Notes: generated by a model not told the origin, from the sequence alone. A DNA stretch of 63,874 nucleotides from an uncultured Dorea sp. (GCA_910579015.1 CAJTRO010000011.1:23454-87327); one strand, 5' to 3'. Numbered from the stretch's first letter, positions 50,934-60,054 are shown. Program-made: numbers and translations.

Positions 50934-50952
50934 GTCCGGCAGTCAGCCGGAC
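50934..50952 (+). terminator. Hairpin after the recombinase remnant
   Basis: gtccggc (50934-50940) and gccggac (50946-50952) pair perfectly over 5 bases; a T-run occurs only further on (about 50968), so termination is uncertain. Confidence 0.4.
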
Positions 50953-51015
50953 AGGGAACGGCAAAATTTTTTACACTTCTTTTACTTCTTTATCTCACAT
51001 GAGCGAATGCCCCCG

Positions 51016-51798
51016 TTATGAGGTGGAGCGAAGCAGAAGCTCCAGTACATCCTCCACCGAGTCCGTAACGTCTGTGGAATATTCAGAAAGACCCGGCGCT
51101 CCGTCGGCCATGGCATAGCTGGTTCCTGCAAATTCCAGCATCTCAGCGTCATTGTACCGGTCTCCGAAGGTCATACACTCTTCTGGCCGGATACCGAGAC
51201 GGCCGGCCAGGACGGCGAGGGCAGTCCCTTTGTTCGCATCGGGCGCTATGAAGTCAACCCAGATCGTTCCCGAAGTGACGACCTTGATTTCATTTTCAAA
51301 TAATTTCTGAAAGTAAGCTTCTATATTATCCGCACCGGTAAAATCACAGACAGCGGCTTTAAGAAACGGCTCCCTGACATCATCCAGATTGTCTACGGTC
51401 CTTAAGTCATAGCGGACGACTTCCCGGATATGCCGGATGAAGGCCGGATCCTTGGAATCTGTGTAACAGGCGGATTCACAGGAGAGGAGACAGTGGCAGC
51501 CGCTCCGTTTTCTGACAGCCTGGAAGATACGCAGTCCCAGACCGCGGTCAATATATCCCCTGGAGATTACCTGGTTGTCACAGACGCACAGAGAGCCGTT
51601 CTCGGCGATATAGTGGATATCATTCTCAATGGGGGCAAAGAGAAGACGGAGGTTATAATACTGCCTTCCGCTCGCGGCAACGAACTGGATTCCCTGCTCC
51701 TTCAGCTTTTTTACCAGGTCACAGAATCCGTCAGGTAATTCCTGCGCTCCGTTCTTTAAGATTGTACCGTCGAGATCGCTTGCAATTAATTTTATCAT
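51016..51798 (-). CDS. Cof-type HAD phosphatase
   Basis: 260 residues, minus strand. Motifs: LIASDLDGTILKNG (motif I, two Asp), FVAASGRQYYNLRLLF (motif II) and ECMTFGDRYNDAEML (motif IV), with IAPDANKGTALAVLAGRL before it. This is the Cof/type IIB layout with a cap domain. It dephosphorylates small metabolites, possibly sugar phosphates; the substrate is unknown. The gene shares its strand with the AAA-ATPase upstream and starts 15 bases after it. Confidence 0.88.
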   Translation of the reverse strand: MIKLIASDLDGTILKNGAQELPDGFCDLVKKLKEQGIQFVAASGRQYYNLRLLFAPIENDIHYIAENGSLCVCDNQVISRGYIDRGLGLRIFQAVRKRSGCHCLLSCESACYTDSKDPAFIRHIREVVRYDLRTVDNLDDVREPFLKAAVCDFTGADNIEAYFQKLFENEIKVVTSGTIWVDFIAPDANKGTALAVLAGRLGIRPEECMTFGDRYNDAEMLEFAGTSYAMADGAPGLSEYSTDVTDSVEDVLELLLRSTS

Positions 51799-51813
51799 TT
51801 GTCTGCCTCCTGT

Positions 51814-53016
51814 CTACACTACGGCTTCAATTAAAAGCCTGTCCTGGAACATCATCCGGCGTATGCCTGTCTGCTTGTTCTTGTTAAAATTAAAACTGAG
51901 CATGTATCCCTTTTTCAGGTGATAGTAATCCATATATTCCAGCAGTTGTTCTTCTCCACGCCGGTTATATTCTTCCCCATGCCAGATTTTGAGTTCGATA
52001 ATGTTCTGTGTTCCTTTATAATCAATGATGATGTCTGTACGTTTCAGATTCCGTGTTCTGGATTCAATATAATAATTCCCGCTTCCATTAATGATGGGTT
52101 TTAAAAATATAAGAAAGATCCGTCTTCCGTTATCTTCAATGGATCTGTCGTCTGCGTCCGCATATATTTCTTCAAAATATTCACAGAATTTTTGAATCAC
52201 CAATTCCATATGGAGGGTTCCGTCTTTTATAAACTGGTTTTTTTCCATATCTGCGGCTGTAAATATTCTGCTGTCTGTCTCATTTTCGGAAATAAGAAGA
52301 TTGTACAGCTTCATTTCAAAGATTCTGTTTGATATACTGACAATCCCCTGTTCATCTTTAAGAAATCCAAATATTTTCCCGATATGAATGCGATGGTTTT
52401 CTGATTCATAGGAATAGTATTTGGGCTCTATGTCAGGATGGAGCTTAAGTTTTAAGTTCTTCACATCGTAAACTCCGGCAAGGATCACAGAGTGAAAGGT
52501 CTTATCCCGTCCCTTCATCTGATCCAGATACTTTTCTCTGAGAAGCCCCAGAAAAGAGAGGAATATCTGGTTATCCGAGCTCTTGTCTGCTTCATCGATC
52601 ATCAGTATGATATTTTGGCGGCAGTCTGTGCACAATTCGGTAATCCGCTGTCCCAGATCGTCAAGAGGGAAGTCCTTTGATACCGGACGCTGCCAGTTCG
52701 TGCATATTTGCTTTGAGAGCCCTTGCAGTCTGAGAGCTCTTGCGGTTTTACGGATAAAACCTGTGGCAAGATGATAGAGAGAGGTAAATAATTCATCTGC
52801 GGACTCGAAGCTTATGCTTAATACGATATTCCTGCTTTTCAGTCTTTCCTCCAGCAGATATAAGGTTGTTGTTTTTCCGCACTGTCTGGGACGGTCTATT
52901 GTGAAATACTTTCCGGGAGATACATATTGACTGATGATCTGGGTGATAGTTGCGGATGTGTCTGCCATGTAGTGGGCTTCTGGAATGCATACACCTGCGG
53001 TATTAAAACTTTTCAT
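51814..53016 (-). CDS. AAA-ATPase-like protein with PD-(D/E)XK nuclease domain
   Basis: 400 residues, minus strand. Walker A RPRQCGKTTTLYLLEERL and Walker B IILMIDEAD give a P-loop ATPase of the AAA-ATPase-like/DUF1703 group. The C-terminus has RTDIIIDYKGTQNIIELKIW (Asp and ELK) and QLLEYMDYYHLKKGYMLSF, a PD-(D/E)XK nuclease fold. The middle after LKLHPDIEP looks shorter than in usual relatives (often near 500 residues), so an internal deletion is possible. The family is common in gut Bacillota and Bacteroidota and its role is not known. Confidence 0.8.
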   Translation of the reverse strand: MKSFNTAGVCIPEAHYMADTSATITQIISQYVSPGKYFTIDRPRQCGKTTTLYLLEERLKSRNIVLSISFESADELFTSLYHLATGFIRKTARALRLQGLSKQICTNWQRPVSKDFPLDDLGQRITELCTDCRQNIILMIDEADKSSDNQIFLSFLGLLREKYLDQMKGRDKTFHSVILAGVYDVKNLKLKLHPDIEPKYYSYESENHRIHIGKIFGFLKDEQGIVSISNRIFEMKLYNLLISENETDSRIFTAADMEKNQFIKDGTLHMELVIQKFCEYFEEIYADADDRSIEDNGRRIFLIFLKPIINGSGNYYIESRTRNLKRTDIIIDYKGTQNIIELKIWHGEEYNRRGEEQLLEYMDYYHLKKGYMLSFNFNKNKQTGIRRMMFQDRLLIEAVV

Positions 53017-53177
53017 AGAAAGTACCTCTTAGTCTGTGTTGGCTGTTTATGGAGATTATATATAATTATCTGGCAGATGGCAATACTTGTTGCAGATATT
53101 TGCTGTTCTTGTCGTTGCTGTCCAGCCATTTGATGATATAACGGCAAGCCGTATCAAAGAGGTTCCATGAATTTCAT

Positions 53178-53206
53178 TTGATTTTTTCACGGCAGTCACA
53201 TATAAT
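53178..53206 (+). promoter_or_regulatory. Predicted promoter of the AbrB/PIN operon
   Basis: TTGATT (53178-53183), 17 bases, TATAAT (53201-53206). A short inverted repeat aggg-aaaa-ccct lies at about +8 and could be an antitoxin operator. The rest of 53017-53177 shows no gene that I could support. Confidence 0.5.
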
Positions 53207-53252
53207 ACAAGTAGGGAAAACCCTGTTTTTCATATTTCAGGAGGTGAAAGAT

Positions 53253-53528
53253 ATGTTAGCTAACGCTTTTGTTGACAACGCAAAGGTCATGGCGAAAGGA
53301 CAGGTTACAATTCCGAAAGATGTCCGTGAAGTGCTTGGCGTGGCAAGCGGAGACCGTATTTCTTTTATTGTGGAGGGCGGTACTGTCCGTATCGTTAATT
53401 CGGCTGTCTATGCCATGCAGATGCTCCAGCGGGAAATGTCAGGCGAAGCAGAAGCGTCTGGTCTTGCATCCGATGATGATGTTATAGCACTTGTAAGAGA
53501 ATTGAGAAATGAGGACGAAAACGCATGA
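53253..53528 (+). CDS. AbrB/MazE/SpoVT-type antitoxin
   Basis: 91 residues from ATG 53253 behind AGGAGGTGAAAG; an in-frame start at 53178 lies in the promoter. The swapped-hairpin DNA-binding domain reads VMAKGQVTIPKDVREVLG then SGDRISFIVEGG. The C-terminal tail (SDDDVIALVRELRNEDE) would hold the toxin. The stop overlaps the PIN-domain toxin start (ATGA), as in classic toxin-antitoxin operons. Confidence 0.88.
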   Translation: MLANAFVDNAKVMAKGQVTIPKDVREVLGVASGDRISFIVEGGTVRIVNSAVYAMQMLQREMSGEAEASGLASDDDVIALVRELRNEDENA

Positions 53529-53929
53529 GGGTTCTGATTGATACGAATGTCCTCATATCGGCGGCATTGAGTGCTAACGGTGTTCCTTATCAGGCTTATG
53601 TAAAAGCGGCCTCTTATCCTAACCATGGATTGATCTGTGAACAGAATGTGGACGAGATGAAACGGATATTCAACAAAAAGTTTCCCAAACGTCTGGCGTC
53701 ATTGGATAAGTTTCTTTCAATGGCTTTACTGACACTGGAATTAGTACCCATCCCAACAGACGAAGATATGTCGGAAGCACAGATCAGGGATGCAAATGAC
53801 CGTCCTATTTTAAGAGCGGCGATTGAAGCAAAGGCTGATGTCCTGCTTACTGGCGATAAAGATTTTCTGGAATCAGGTTTGAAGAATCCGATGATCATAA
53901 CACCGGCTGAATTTCTCAACATGGAATAA
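53525..53929 (+). CDS. PIN-domain toxin
   Basis: 134 residues. The PIN core shows VLIDTNVLISAALS (first Asp), NVDEMKRIF (Glu), RDANDRPILRAAIEA (Asp) and LLTGDKDFL (Asp), giving the four acidic metal ligands of a ribonuclease. It probably cleaves RNA and is held by the AbrB-type antitoxin encoded immediately upstream. A terminator follows at 53949. Confidence 0.9.
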   Translation: MRVLIDTNVLISAALSANGVPYQAYVKAASYPNHGLICEQNVDEMKRIFNKKFPKRLASLDKFLSMALLTLELVPIPTDEDMSEAQIRDANDRPILRAAIEAKADVLLTGDKDFLESGLKNPMIITPAEFLNME

Positions 53930-53948
53930 AATAATTTTGTACGACAAG

Positions 53949-53987
53949 AGGCTGTTGCAAAATAACTATTATCGCAACGGCTTTTTT
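53949..53987 (+). terminator. Terminator of the AbrB/PIN operon
   Basis: gctgttgc (53951-53958) pairs with gcaacggc (53974-53981) with one G-T pair, followed by six T. Confidence 0.7.
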
Positions 53988-54123
53988 CAGTATATCCTGC
54001 TGGCCTGCGCCGGCTCGGGATACTGCTGTAATACTTGTTGCGAATTACGTGCGTCAAGCTTATAATATAAGAATGAGCAGTAACAGTTAAGAATTATCAG
54101 TTACAGAAAGAGAGGATGAACAG

Positions 54124-54567
54124 ATGAGAATAGGAATAGGTAACGATCATACCGCAGTTGCCATGAAGAACGAGATATCCGATTATCTAAGGGAGCTTGG
54201 CCATGAGGTTGTGGATTACGGAACAGACAGCAGTGAAAGCTGTAATTATGCAGTCTATGGGGAGAAGGTTGCAAGGGCTGTCGCTGCGAAGGACGTGGAT
54301 CTGGGCGTTTTGATCTGCGGGACAGGCGTAGGAATCTCTCTTGCCGCCAATAAGGTGAAGGGGATCCGGGCGGCAGTATGCTCTGAATCATGTACGGCGA
54401 GACTGGTCAGACAGCATAACAATGCGAATATCCTCGCATTTGGGGCGCGGATCATAGGGGTTGAGACCGCGAAGGAGATGGTCAGGGCATGGCTGGATGC
54501 AGAGTTTGAAGGGGGACGGCATCGGGATAGAGTGGACATGATCATGGCGATTGAGGAGAGAGGATAG
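54124..54567 (+). CDS. RpiB/LacAB-type sugar-phosphate isomerase
   Basis: 147 residues. MRIGIGNDHTAVAMKNEI, VVDYGTDSSES, the catalytic-cysteine motif LICGTGVGISLAANKV and RQHNNANILAFGARIIG are typical of the RpiB/LacAB family. It interconverts aldose and ketose phosphates. It is convergent with the MDR dehydrogenase gene and lies at the edge of the GntR-regulated locus, but no palindrome of the kind listed below was seen before it. Ribose 5-phosphate or another pentose or hexose phosphate are possible substrates. Confidence 0.88.
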   Translation: MRIGIGNDHTAVAMKNEISDYLRELGHEVVDYGTDSSESCNYAVYGEKVARAVAAKDVDLGVLICGTGVGISLAANKVKGIRAAVCSESCTARLVRQHNNANILAFGARIIGVETAKEMVRAWLDAEFEGGRHRDRVDMIMAIEERG

Positions 54568-54592
54568 AGAGTAGTTATTAGAGAGTAGAGAA

Positions 54593-54614
54593 ATGGGGCT
54601 GGATTAAGCCCCAT
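54593..54614. terminator. Bidirectional terminator between convergent genes
   Basis: atggggct (54593-54600) and agccccat (54607-54614) pair perfectly over 6 bases between two converging genes. Confidence 0.6.
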
Positions 54615-54642
54615 AACTTATAAAAGATGAAGAAGAAATTGT

Positions 54643-55677
54643 CTAGCGTTCCATATCGATCATGACCTTCATGGCCTTATCCTTTTCCATGTCTATGGTA
54701 TCATAGCCCTTCTTGAATTCCCGGAAACCGAAGTTATGTGTGATCAGGGCGTCAAATTCAATCTTCCCGTCGGCAACTAATTCAATCGCCTTTATGTAGT
54801 CCTCCTCGCGGTACATGGCGCTTCCAAGAAGTGTCAGCTCATGGTCCTGGACTGCCGCCATATCGACAGTGGCAAGATCGCCGAATACACCGACGATAAC
54901 AATGTGACTGCCTTTTCTTGCGTACTCGATGGCCTGCTTCGTCGTAGGATTGATACCGATACATTCAAAGATCACGTCCGCGCGGTCCTCACCGCAGGTC
55001 TCGATGATGGCGTCTAACAGACTGCGTTCGGAAGGATTCACCGTCGTGATACCGCATTTCCCTGCGGTCTCCAGACGATATGCGCTTAATTCTGACAGCA
55101 GGACGACATCTGCGCCGAGTGCTTTGGCTGTCTGTGCAACCAGATTACCAATCGGGCCTCCGCCTAACACGACAGCTTTCTTGCCGGTCATGTCCTGGGA
55201 GAATCGTCTGACTGCGTGTACGGCAACGGCCAGAGGTTCGATCATGGCGCCGTGTTCCCAGGACATAGAGGAAGGAAGCACGAGAACCTTCTTCGCGTCC
55301 ACAACGAAATAGTCACTGGCCATTCCGGTCGTCTGAAATCCCATAACCTTCAAAGTCTCGCAGTCATTGTACATGCCGTGTGTGCAAGGATAGCATTTTT
55401 GGCATACCACCTGCGGCTGGATCGTCACTCTGTCTCCGATCTTGCAGTTTGTCACTTCGCTTCCGATCTCAACTACTTCCGCCGATACTTCATGTCCCTG
55501 AACAACAGGATAGCTGGTATAAGGGTGCTTTCCGTGGTTGACATGGATATCAGAACCGCAGATTCCGATTCGCTTCATCCGCACCTTTACCTGATCGGGC
55601 TGTACCGGGGGGATATCCACCTCATGATACTCAATGTTTCCGGGACTTGTCATGATTGCCTGTGTCATTTTCTCCAT
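54643..55677 (-). CDS. Zinc-dependent medium-chain alcohol dehydrogenase
   Basis: 344 residues, minus strand. GICGSDIHVNHGKHP (catalytic zinc Cys), QGHEVSAEVVEIG (Glu/His), four structural-zinc Cys in CQKCYPCTHGMYNDC, and the NAD site VVLGGGPIGNLVAQTAKALG define the MDR family, near sorbitol and threonine dehydrogenases. It probably oxidises a polyol or sugar derivative. Its promoter region contains one of three matching palindromes (55713-55727), so it is likely controlled by the GntR protein at 62369. AAAAGGAG precedes the start. Confidence 0.88.
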   Translation of the reverse strand: MEKMTQAIMTSPGNIEYHEVDIPPVQPDQVKVRMKRIGICGSDIHVNHGKHPYTSYPVVQGHEVSAEVVEIGSEVTNCKIGDRVTIQPQVVCQKCYPCTHGMYNDCETLKVMGFQTTGMASDYFVVDAKKVLVLPSSMSWEHGAMIEPLAVAVHAVRRFSQDMTGKKAVVLGGGPIGNLVAQTAKALGADVVLLSELSAYRLETAGKCGITTVNPSERSLLDAIIETCGEDRADVIFECIGINPTTKQAIEYARKGSHIVIVGVFGDLATVDMAAVQDHELTLLGSAMYREEDYIKAIELVADGKIEFDALITHNFGFREFKKGYDTIDMEKDKAMKVMIDMER

Positions 55678-55712
55678 AATAGATACTCCTTTTATATTTA
55701 ATAAATGATATT

Positions 55713-55727
55713 ATGTTACTACATAGT
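55713..55727 (-). promoter_or_regulatory. Predicted GntR operator, dehydrogenase side
   Basis: ttatgttactacata differs at one base from the site at 63237-63251 and lies 36 bases upstream of the MDR dehydrogenase start. Confidence 0.6.
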
Positions 55728-55821
55728 TATATTATAAAAAATCATAGCATAAAGCCGGATTAAATTCAATATTTAATGTCAAAATGTAAAAAAACTATTG
55801 AAATTTTAAATTGTTATGTTA

Positions 55822-55836
55822 TTATGTAGGTACATA
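55822..55836 (+). promoter_or_regulatory. Predicted GntR operator, main operon
   Basis: ttatgtaggtacata, in a wider stretch (tgttattatgtaggtacata) that matches the reverse of the GntR promoter site at 23 of 25 positions including flanks. It lies about 100 bases before the first gene of the plus-strand operon. Confidence 0.65.
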
Positions 55837-55933
55837 GCAATAAAGCGATGAAAGAGTTTTGATATTTTATAGAGGTGAATCATACATCGCTCGACAACAT
55901 AATCACAATATTTCAGGAAAGGGAGTTTCAACA

Positions 55934-56872
55934 ATGGCAAATGTATACGAAAAAGCGGCTGCACCGACTCTGTACTTCATCGGAGTTACAACCGGGCAGT
56001 CTTCCATCATGAAGGTATTTCCCAAGTGGGCAAAGGCGCTGGGACTTCACGATGCGGTAATTAAGGGAATTGATTTTGCACCCCATTCTTCTGCCGAGGA
56101 ATACCGGGAGGCGGTGAATTTTATCAAGAACGATCCGCTGTCTTTGGGGGCGCTCGTCACAACCCACAAGATCGATCTTTTCAATACCTGTAAGGATCTG
56201 TTTGAATATGTAGATCCATACGCGGAGAAATTAGGCGAGGTGTCCTCCATATCGAAGAGGGGGGATCAGCTCTGTGCCCACGCGAAAGATCCTATTTCCA
56301 GCGGACTGGCTCTGGAGAATTTTGTGCCGGAGAATTACTGGAAGGATTACGACGGGGACGTACTGCTTCTTGGAGCAGGCGGAAGCACCCTGGCGATGTC
56401 CGTGTATTTTGCGCAGGAGAAATTCGGCGATAATGTTCCGAAGAAGATCATCATTGCGAACCGGAGCGTGCCAAGGCTTGAGTCTGCCAGAGAGATACTG
56501 GAAGGCATTCATCCCGGGATTCATTTTGAATACATACATAATCCGTCGCCGGCAGACAATGACAGGACTTTGGCGGGCTTAAAGCCTCATTCCCTGATCG
56601 TGAACGCCACAGGGCTTGGGAAGGACGGCCCGGGTTCACCGCTCACTGACCAGTGCGAGTTCCCGGCGGACAGTCTTGTGTGGGAAATCAACTACCGCGG
56701 GGATCTTCTTTTTAAGCGTCAGGCAGAGGCGCAGGCAGAGCAGAAGAGACTGCATGTGGAGGACGGATGGATTTACTTTATCCATGGCTGGACGCAGGTC
56801 ATTGCCGAAGTCTTCCATATCGAGATCAAGGGTGAACTGCTCGAGCAGTTAAGCGAGATCGCGAGAGCGTAA
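55934..56872 (+). CDS. Shikimate dehydrogenase-like oxidoreductase
   Basis: 312 residues from ATG 55934 (AAAGGGAG). The N-terminal part (TLYFIGVTTGQSSIMKVFPK, ALVTTHKIDLFN) matches the substrate-binding half of the shikimate dehydrogenase superfamily. The NAD(P) half has DVLLLGAGGSTLAMSVYFA, IIIANRS and LIVNATGLGKDGPGSPL. It lacks the usual SKSP start, so the substrate is probably not shikimate but a sugar acid or cyclitol in this catabolic locus. First gene of a six-gene operon. Confidence 0.78.
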   Translation: MANVYEKAAAPTLYFIGVTTGQSSIMKVFPKWAKALGLHDAVIKGIDFAPHSSAEEYREAVNFIKNDPLSLGALVTTHKIDLFNTCKDLFEYVDPYAEKLGEVSSISKRGDQLCAHAKDPISSGLALENFVPENYWKDYDGDVLLLGAGGSTLAMSVYFAQEKFGDNVPKKIIIANRSVPRLESAREILEGIHPGIHFEYIHNPSPADNDRTLAGLKPHSLIVNATGLGKDGPGSPLTDQCEFPADSLVWEINYRGDLLFKRQAEAQAEQKRLHVEDGWIYFIHGWTQVIAEVFHIEIKGELLEQLSEIARA

Positions 56873-56884
56873 GGAGGAGACGAG

Positions 56885-57478
56885 ATGAATCAATTTAACT
56901 GGGATACCAGCTTTTCTGTGGATTTTGACCTGGAATCTGGTATATCAAAAAAGGCTGAGACTACGAAGAGATATCTTTCTCAGATGAAGGATATGTATTA
57001 TGATACGGATTCTGCGGAAAGGATACTTGAGGAATCGGATCCGCTGATCTATGAGTTCCATGAACTGGGGTGTCCGGAACGGAGCGGGGATCTTGCGTTC
57101 GGAACGACCATTCTCTATCCGGGATGCGTCGGGGATGAATATTATATGACCAAAGGGCATTTTCATACAATCCTCGAGACGGCGGAGGTGTATTACACAC
57201 TGAGCGGGGAAGGTTATATGGTGATGGAGAACCCGGAGGGAGACACGCTTGAACTGCCGCTGCGGGCAGGGGAGGCGGTCTATGTGCCAAGGCGTTACGC
57301 TCACAGGTCTGTCAACACAGGAGATCAGCCGCTGGTTATGTTCTATACGTTTGGTGCGGATGCGGGACACGACTATGGCACGATCGAGACAAAGGGATAT
57401 CACAAGCTGATCGTAAAGCGGGAAGAGGGAACGGCCGTCATAGACAATCCCAAGTGGAAACAGGGAGCGGCAGTATGA
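56885..57478 (+). CDS. Cupin-type glucose-6-phosphate isomerase
   Basis: 197 residues. MTKGHFHTILETAEVYY supplies the metal-binding His and Glu, and LRAGEAVYVPRRYAHRSVN the last His of the cupin, as in PgiA-type phosphoglucose isomerases of archaea and Bacillota. It would interconvert aldose and ketose 6-phosphates. In this operon it may act on the phosphorylated product of the FGGY kinase at 60833. The substrate here could differ from glucose 6-phosphate. Confidence 0.85.
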   Translation: MNQFNWDTSFSVDFDLESGISKKAETTKRYLSQMKDMYYDTDSAERILEESDPLIYEFHELGCPERSGDLAFGTTILYPGCVGDEYYMTKGHFHTILETAEVYYTLSGEGYMVMENPEGDTLELPLRAGEAVYVPRRYAHRSVNTGDQPLVMFYTFGADAGHDYGTIETKGYHKLIVKREEGTAVIDNPKWKQGAAV

Positions 57479-58428
57479 AAGAGATCATGACCGTTACCGG
57501 TCCCGTATCACCGGAGAAGCTGGGGTTCTGCCAGTGCCATGAACACATCGCGCTGAGTAAGGGGCAGTCATATCTGGTGAATCCGGCACTCTGCATAGAT
57601 GATATGGAAAAGAGCCTTGAGGAATTAAGGCGTTATCGGTCCTTTGGGGGGGATTCAGTCATAGAGGCCCAGCCATGCGGCTGTAACCGCATGGCCGGGG
57701 AGCTCGTGAGGCTGTCAGAAGAATCAGGGGTACATATTATTGCGTCAACAGGGTTCCACAAATTATTATTCTATCCAAAGGAGCACTGGATCCATACGAT
57801 GCCGGTGCAGGAGCTGGAAGAGTTGTTTGCCGGGGAGCTTGAAAAGGGGATGTATGTAGACGGAGACCGGCTGCGTCCCGCCAGACAATGTGCGGCCAGA
57901 GCAGGCATTATCAAGACCGCTTACGATACGGAAGAGTTAAGTCCGAGATATCAGGAATTGTTCCGGGGCGCGGCGTTGGCCGCCATGCGGACGGACAGGG
58001 TGATCATGATCCATGTGGAACAGGGAACGGATCCAAGGAGGCTGTTTGATTATCTGGCCGGGCTTGGCGTCAGACCGCAGCGGCTCATGTTCTGCCATAT
58101 GGACCGGGCGATAAGAGACCTTGAGATACATAAGGATATTTTAAAGAACGGCGCATACCTGGAATTTGATACGATCGGACGGTTCAAATACCACAGTGAT
58201 GAGCATGAGATTTCGATATTCCGGGAACTGACGGAAGCCGGATTCCAGGATCAGCTTCTGTATTCTCTGGATACTACCAGAGAACGACTGAAATCCTACC
58301 AGCCCTCTGCGGTTGGGCTGGACTATATTCTGAATACGTTTAATCCGCTTTTAGAAGCTTTTGGGATATCGGAAGATATGGTCAGGAAATTTTCTGTGAC
58401 GAATCCTGCCCGCATGTTGACACAGTAA
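57475..58428 (+). CDS. Phosphotriesterase-family hydrolase (probable lactonase)
   Basis: 317 residues; ATG 57475 overlaps the previous stop (ATGA). Metal-ligand pattern: GFCQCHEHIAL (His22, His24), VIMIHVEQGTD, RLMFCHMDRAI and LLYSLDTTRER (Asp). Members of this phosphotriesterase-like group include hydrolases of phosphorylated sugar lactones, which would fit an operon holding dehydrogenases and a KDPG-type aldolase. The lactonase role is inferred; promiscuous esterase activity is possible. Confidence 0.8.
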   Translation: MKEIMTVTGPVSPEKLGFCQCHEHIALSKGQSYLVNPALCIDDMEKSLEELRRYRSFGGDSVIEAQPCGCNRMAGELVRLSEESGVHIIASTGFHKLLFYPKEHWIHTMPVQELEELFAGELEKGMYVDGDRLRPARQCAARAGIIKTAYDTEELSPRYQELFRGAALAAMRTDRVIMIHVEQGTDPRRLFDYLAGLGVRPQRLMFCHMDRAIRDLEIHKDILKNGAYLEFDTIGRFKYHSDEHEISIFRELTEAGFQDQLLYSLDTTRERLKSYQPSAVGLDYILNTFNPLLEAFGISEDMVRKFSVTNPARMLTQ

Positions 58429-58449
58429 CAAGATATAAGGAGAATGATT

Positions 58450-59097
58450 ATGAATTACACAAGTCTGTTAGAACAAGTTGAAGCAAAGAAGATTGTACCT
58501 GTGGTCAAGCTTGACAGAGCGTCAGATGCAAGGGCGCTTGGAGAAGCGCTGTGTGCCGGCGGACTTCCCGTTGCGGAGGTCACGTTCAGGACAGATGCCG
58601 CCGAGGAATCCATCCGCATTATGAAGCGGGAGTTCCCGGAGATGATGGTCGGCGCGGGTACGGTCGTGAATGTAGAACAGGCAGAGCGCGCGCTTGCGGC
58701 GGGGGCATCCTTCCTGGTATCGCCGGGGATCAGCCGTTCTGTCGTGGAGTTTGCACTCGATCATAAGCTTCCCATCTTTCCTGGAACCTGTACGCCGTCC
58801 GAGGTTATGACCGCCATGGAATATGAGCTTCTGGTGGTAAAATTCTTTCCTGCGGCGCAGTATGGAGGCTTAAATACGATCAAAGCGCTTGCGGCGCCGT
58901 TCCCGTCTGTTCGTTTTATGCCTACAGGCGGTATCAATGCATCTAACATCATGGAGTATCTTGCATCAGATAAGATCATCGCTTGCGGCGGAAGCTGGAT
59001 GGTGAAGGACAGCCTTATCAATGCAGGAGATTTCGAAGAGATCACCCGCCTGACGGCAGAGGCCGTGGCGCTGGTGTCAGAAAAACGGGAGGGATAA
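58450..59097 (+). CDS. eda: KDPG/KHG-type aldolase
   Basis: 215 residues from ATG 58450 (AAGGAG at good spacing; ATG 58444 lies too close). Motifs: IVPVVKLDRASDARALGEAL, AEVTFRTDAAEESI (Glu), GAGTVVNVEQAERALAAGA, PGTCTPSEVMTAME, the Schiff-base Lys in VKFFPAAQYGGLN, and PTGGINASN. It splits 2-keto-3-deoxy-6-phosphogluconate, or a related 2-keto-3-deoxy acid phosphate, to pyruvate and an aldehyde. No sugar-acid dehydratase is seen in the locus, so the true substrate may differ. Confidence 0.9.
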   Translation: MNYTSLLEQVEAKKIVPVVKLDRASDARALGEALCAGGLPVAEVTFRTDAAEESIRIMKREFPEMMVGAGTVVNVEQAERALAAGASFLVSPGISRSVVEFALDHKLPIFPGTCTPSEVMTAMEYELLVVKFFPAAQYGGLNTIKALAAPFPSVRFMPTGGINASNIMEYLASDKIIACGGSWMVKDSLINAGDFEEITRLTAEAVALVSEKREG

Positions 59098-59100
59098 GAT

Positions 59101-60054
59101 ATGAAGATACTGGTTACGCCGACGTCCCTGCAACCGGGTAAGAACGAAGAGGCGCTGGATGCTTTAAGGCAATTTTCAAAGGATCTTGTGTTTAATGAGG
59201 CGGGACGCCCGCTGACGGAAGATGAGCTTATCCCTCTGCTTAAGGATTGTGACGGTTATATCGCCGGGCTTGATTTTATCACAGAGAAGGTAATACGTTC
59301 CTGCGGCCGCCTGAAGGTGATCTCCCGTTATGGGGCGGGCTATGACCGTGTAGATATAGAAGCGGCGAAGGAGAAGGGCATCCGTGTCACGAACACGCCC
59401 GGAGTGAATGCAGAAGCGGTCGGTGAGCTTGCGTTCTCGCTGATCCTGTCAGTCGCAAGACGGATCCCGTACCTGAACCAGTCCACCAGGGACGGACAGT
59501 GGGTTCGTTCGACCGGCATGGAGCTTAAGGGAAAGACCATCGGTATCATGGGACTTGGAGCGATCGGGAAGGTGGTCGCCAGATGTGCGAAGGGATTCGA
59601 GATGAAGGCAGCTGCTTACGATCCATTTATCAATGAAGATTATTGCGCTGAACATGAAATAGGTGTATGCTCATTTGATGAAGTGATCGAACGGGCGGAT
59701 ATCATCAGTCTGCATCTTCCGCTGAATGATTCTACAAAGCATCTGATCGGAGCGGATGTGATCGACAGGATGAAGCCGGGCGCGATCCTGATCAATACGT
59801 CCAGAGGCGGGATCATTGACGAGGACGCGGCCTGTCAGGCGCTTAAGTCAGGCAAGCTTGGAGGGCTTGGACTGGATGCATTTGAGATAGAGCCTCCAGA
59901 GGGTTCACCGCTGTTTGCGTTTGATAATGTTGTCGTTACACCGCACACCGGCGCACATACAAGGGAAGCGACCGACAATATGGCTTTTGCATCAATCCGG
60001 AATCTGACAGATGTCTTAAGCGGAAAAGAATGTCCGTTTATTGTAAATAAATAG
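59101..60054 (+). CDS. D-2-hydroxyacid dehydrogenase (phosphoglycerate dehydrogenase-like)
   Basis: 317 residues starting 3 bases after eda. NAD site GIMGLGAIGKVVARCAKGF, catalytic Arg in INTSRGGIIDE, a Glu in LDAFEIEPP and the catalytic His in VTPHTGAHTREA. This is the NAD-dependent D-isomer-specific 2-hydroxyacid dehydrogenase fold, close to SerA but without the regulatory ACT domain. In this operon it probably oxidises or reduces a sugar acid rather than making serine. Confidence 0.87.
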   Translation: MKILVTPTSLQPGKNEEALDALRQFSKDLVFNEAGRPLTEDELIPLLKDCDGYIAGLDFITEKVIRSCGRLKVISRYGAGYDRVDIEAAKEKGIRVTNTPGVNAEAVGELAFSLILSVARRIPYLNQSTRDGQWVRSTGMELKGKTIGIMGLGAIGKVVARCAKGFEMKAAAYDPFINEDYCAEHEIGVCSFDEVIERADIISLHLPLNDSTKHLIGADVIDRMKPGAILINTSRGGIIDEDAACQALKSGKLGGLGLDAFEIEPPEGSPLFAFDNVVVTPHTGAHTREATDNMAFASIRNLTDVLSGKECPFIVNK

